The notes below the pieces were generated by a model. That model was not told the DNA's origin and did not search any database. It saw only the letters and a program-made list of their open reading frames with translations. Positions 62,755 through 64,000 of a DNA stretch of 64,000 nucleotides are shown piece after piece. A program made the position numbers and the translations under genes. Positions within the stretch are counted from its first letter, which is position 1. Each line of letters begins with the position of its first letter. Location of the stretch: positions 62,001 to 126,000 of the forward strand of contig NZ_PDUD01000029.1 of assembly GCF_002646595.1 (NCBI RefSeq). The letters are read 5' to 3'. The DNA comes from Flavilitoribacter nigricans DSM 23189 = NBRC 102662 (GTDB taxonomy: Bacteria; Bacteroidota; Bacteroidia; Chitinophagales; Saprospiraceae).

Positions 62755-63117
62755 ATGTTAAAAAAATCCGTACAAGATACTCCGGCTTTTGTGGCCGGAG
62801 ACCAAACCCTGATCCGGGAAGTTTTACATCCCAAAAACGAAACAATTAACCTACCTTACAGTCTGGCCTACGCTACTTTAGCTCCCGGCCAATCTTCGGA
62901 GGCACATATTTTGCGGACTAGCAGTGAAGTATATGTCTTTGTTCGGGGAAGCGCCCAAGTATTTGTAAATGAGGAAACTACACAAGTAAAGCCCGGGGAT
63001 GTCATCCACATTCCGGAAGGTGCCCGGCAGCACGTTCGGAATGACGGCAACGAAACCCTGGAGTTCTGGTGCATCGTCGCCCCGGCCTGGTCCGCGGAAG
63101 ACGAATTAGTCATGTAG
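62755..63117 (+). CDS. Cupin domain-containing protein
   Basis: A 120-residue single-domain cupin. Motif 1 is altered (SSEAHILRTSSEVYVFVRGSAQVFVN, with one His and a Glu of the usual G-x5-H-x-H pattern), and motif 2 reads PGDVIHIPEGARQHVRNDG with a His. Metal binding is possible with this set. Typical for small sugar isomerases or unknown binders; the substrate cannot be told. Confidence 0.88.
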   Translation: MLKKSVQDTPAFVAGDQTLIREVLHPKNETINLPYSLAYATLAPGQSSEAHILRTSSEVYVFVRGSAQVFVNEETTQVKPGDVIHIPEGARQHVRNDGNETLEFWCIVAPAWSAEDELVM

Positions 63118-63364
63118 CCGCACTTGTGACAAAAATTCCTCCATTAATTGAGCAAAAAAGTTATTTTTGCCCATCAATACTTTACTTCTGCTTCCGGTTT
63201 TGGTGTATTCTGATTTATGGGCTCTCGTAGAGTGAGTAATGATCTATCGATCAATTCCCGCTAATAAACAGTCGGGGAACAGCGTTACATCTACTTGACT
63301 AGTGCCCGCGTGTGCCATTGTCTCAGCTTACAGGCAATGGGTTCGTCATCACAAACCAAATTGC
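63118..63364 (+). other. Intergenic region upstream of the glycosyltransferase gene
   Basis: About 250 bp. TATTTTTG at 63162-63169 is a perfect TAnnTTTG match on the plus strand, but no TTG -33 box lies 19-21 bp upstream. It would give a leader of about 190 nt. No gene or repeat recognised. Confidence 0.35.
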
Positions 63365-64000
63365 ATGAAGATTCTTCAGCTCTGTAAAAAGTTCCCATAT
63401 CCGTTAAGAGACGGTGAATCCATCGCGGTAAATAATCTGAGTCGCGCACTAAAAGAGGAAGGTTGTGAGATCAGCCTGCTGGCCATGAATACCAGCAAGC
63501 ACTTTTACGACAGTAAGGTCCTGCCGGATGCGCTTGCCCACTACCGGGAGGTCATCACCGTAGAGGTAGACAACCGGATCCGGATCTGGGATGCTTTTAA
63601 GAACCTTTTTTCCGAAGAATCCTACCACATTGCCCGTTTTGTATCGCCGGCTTTTACCCAGAAACTCTACCAGGTACTCCGCGAAAATGAGTACGATCTG
63701 ATCCAGTTGGAAACGCCCTATCTGGCGCCTTACATACCGGTGATCAAAAAGCTCAGCAAAGCACCGATTGCCATGCGGGCCCACAATGTAGAACACGAGA
63801 TTTGGGACCGGATCAGCCGGAATACGCGCTTCCTGCCCAAAAAGTGGTACCTGCAATATCTGACGCGTAAACTCCAGGCCTACGAGATCCAGCAACTGAA
63901 CAATTACGATGTACTGGTGGCGATCACTGAGCGTGATCTGGCCAAATTCCGTAACCTGGGCTTCCGCAATCTCGGGCTCAGCGTACCCATCGGCATCAAC
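63365..64000 (+). CDS. Family 4 glycosyltransferase, N-terminal part (cut by window edge)
   Basis: From ATG at 63365 (MKILQLCKKFPYPLRDGESIAVNNLSRALKEEGCEISLLA) the frame stays open to the end of the window, 212 codons. The pattern is the N-terminal GT-B domain of a GT4 glycosyltransferase, with the glycine/serine loop after the first strand, YDLIQLETPYLAPYIPVI, and MRAHNVEHEIWDRI, a motif often seen in these enzymes. The nucleotide-sugar-binding C-terminal half is outside. Likely acts in exopolysaccharide or LPS synthesis. Confidence 0.9.
   Translation, partial: MKILQLCKKFPYPLRDGESIAVNNLSRALKEEGCEISLLAMNTSKHFYDSKVLPDALAHYREVITVEVDNRIRIWDAFKNLFSEESYHIARFVSPAFTQKLYQVLRENEYDLIQLETPYLAPYIPVIKKLSKAPIAMRAHNVEHEIWDRISRNTRFLPKKWYLQYLTRKLQAYEIQQLNNYDVLVAITERDLAKFRNLGFRNLGLSVPIGIN

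Noticed and set aside
1-64000. CRISPR arrays, tRNA/rRNA genes, insertion sequences, prophage genes, SusC/D pairs
   Set aside because: Looked for by eye on both strands and not found; a dedicated tRNA and repeat search would be needed to exclude small ones.

Overview
The window looks like a chromosomal segment of a free-living member of the phylum Bacteroidota, most likely in or near Saprospiria (Lewinella-like). This is inferred from T9SS C-terminal sorting domains on two large secreted proteins, several TAnnTTTG-type -7 promoter elements typical of Bacteroidota, signal peptides ending in AQ or GQ, and Bacteroidota-restricted families (DUF2027/Smr, DUF5522, DUF6580, a DUF5117-type zinc protease). 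No species can be named from the sequence alone. No tRNA, rRNA, CRISPR array, insertion sequence or phage gene was seen.

Region 1 (1-4337) holds the start of an FtsX/MacB-like permease cut by the window edge, a lipoprotein lactonase-type beta-propeller, a small CARDB-like secreted protein and a GH3-family acyl-adenylating enzyme.

Region 2 (4330-22511) is the centrepiece: a nitrate/nitrite assimilation island of about 18 kb. A divergent SUMT gene supplies the siroheme precursor. On the plus strand follow nirB, nirD (with an intact Rieske motif), a NarX-like sensor kinase with a P-box-like motif, a NarL-like response regulator, an outer-membrane porin, a NrtABCD-type ABC transporter (lipoprotein, permease, two unequal ATPases), a three-part nitrate reductase (molybdopterin/4Fe-4S + FAD/NAD oxidoreductase + BFD-type [2Fe-2S]) and a rubredoxin protein built on what looks like a siroheme-less nitrite/sulfite reductase fold. 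Intergenic DNA holds TACTTAT-like heptamers, a 17-bp block shared by the nirB and porin upstream regions, a strongly structured leader before the porin, and hairpins before nirD, after the nrtA-like gene and after the ATPases. The genes suggest a chain: nitrate crosses the outer membrane by the porin and the inner membrane by the ABC transporter, is reduced to nitrite by the fused NasA with possible help from the rubredoxin protein, and then to ammonium by NirBD. The two-component pair likely adjusts expression to nitrate or nitrite.

Region 3 (22519-31157) is mostly minus strand: a membrane-anchored beta-helix protein, an M28 peptidase with PDZ domain, a methyltransferase, a DUF2027/Smr protein (plus strand), a DUF5117-like zinc protease and a GH32 hydrolase. 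Region 4 (31236-40042) has a propeller lipoprotein, a hypothetical, a ThuA-like protein, an endonuclease/exonuclease/phosphatase-family enzyme, a GH106-like rhamnosidase, a calcineurin-type phosphatase, dapF and a small membrane protein; 32349-32789 holds palindromic repeat-like DNA.

Region 5 (40333-45896) has a Deg-type protease followed at once by an acyl-CoA carboxylase beta subunit, then a divergent pair of proteins with lectin-like domains, one carrying a cytoplasmic HTH-like domain and a membrane anchor. Region 6 (45991-59829) has a 2026-residue T9SS cargo protein, a propeller-type histidine kinase with its response regulator, a DUF5522 protein and a T9SS protein in which one propeller appears inserted in another. 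Region 7 (59989-64000) has a DUF6580 membrane protein, an M1 aminopeptidase, a cupin and the start of a family 4 glycosyltransferase.
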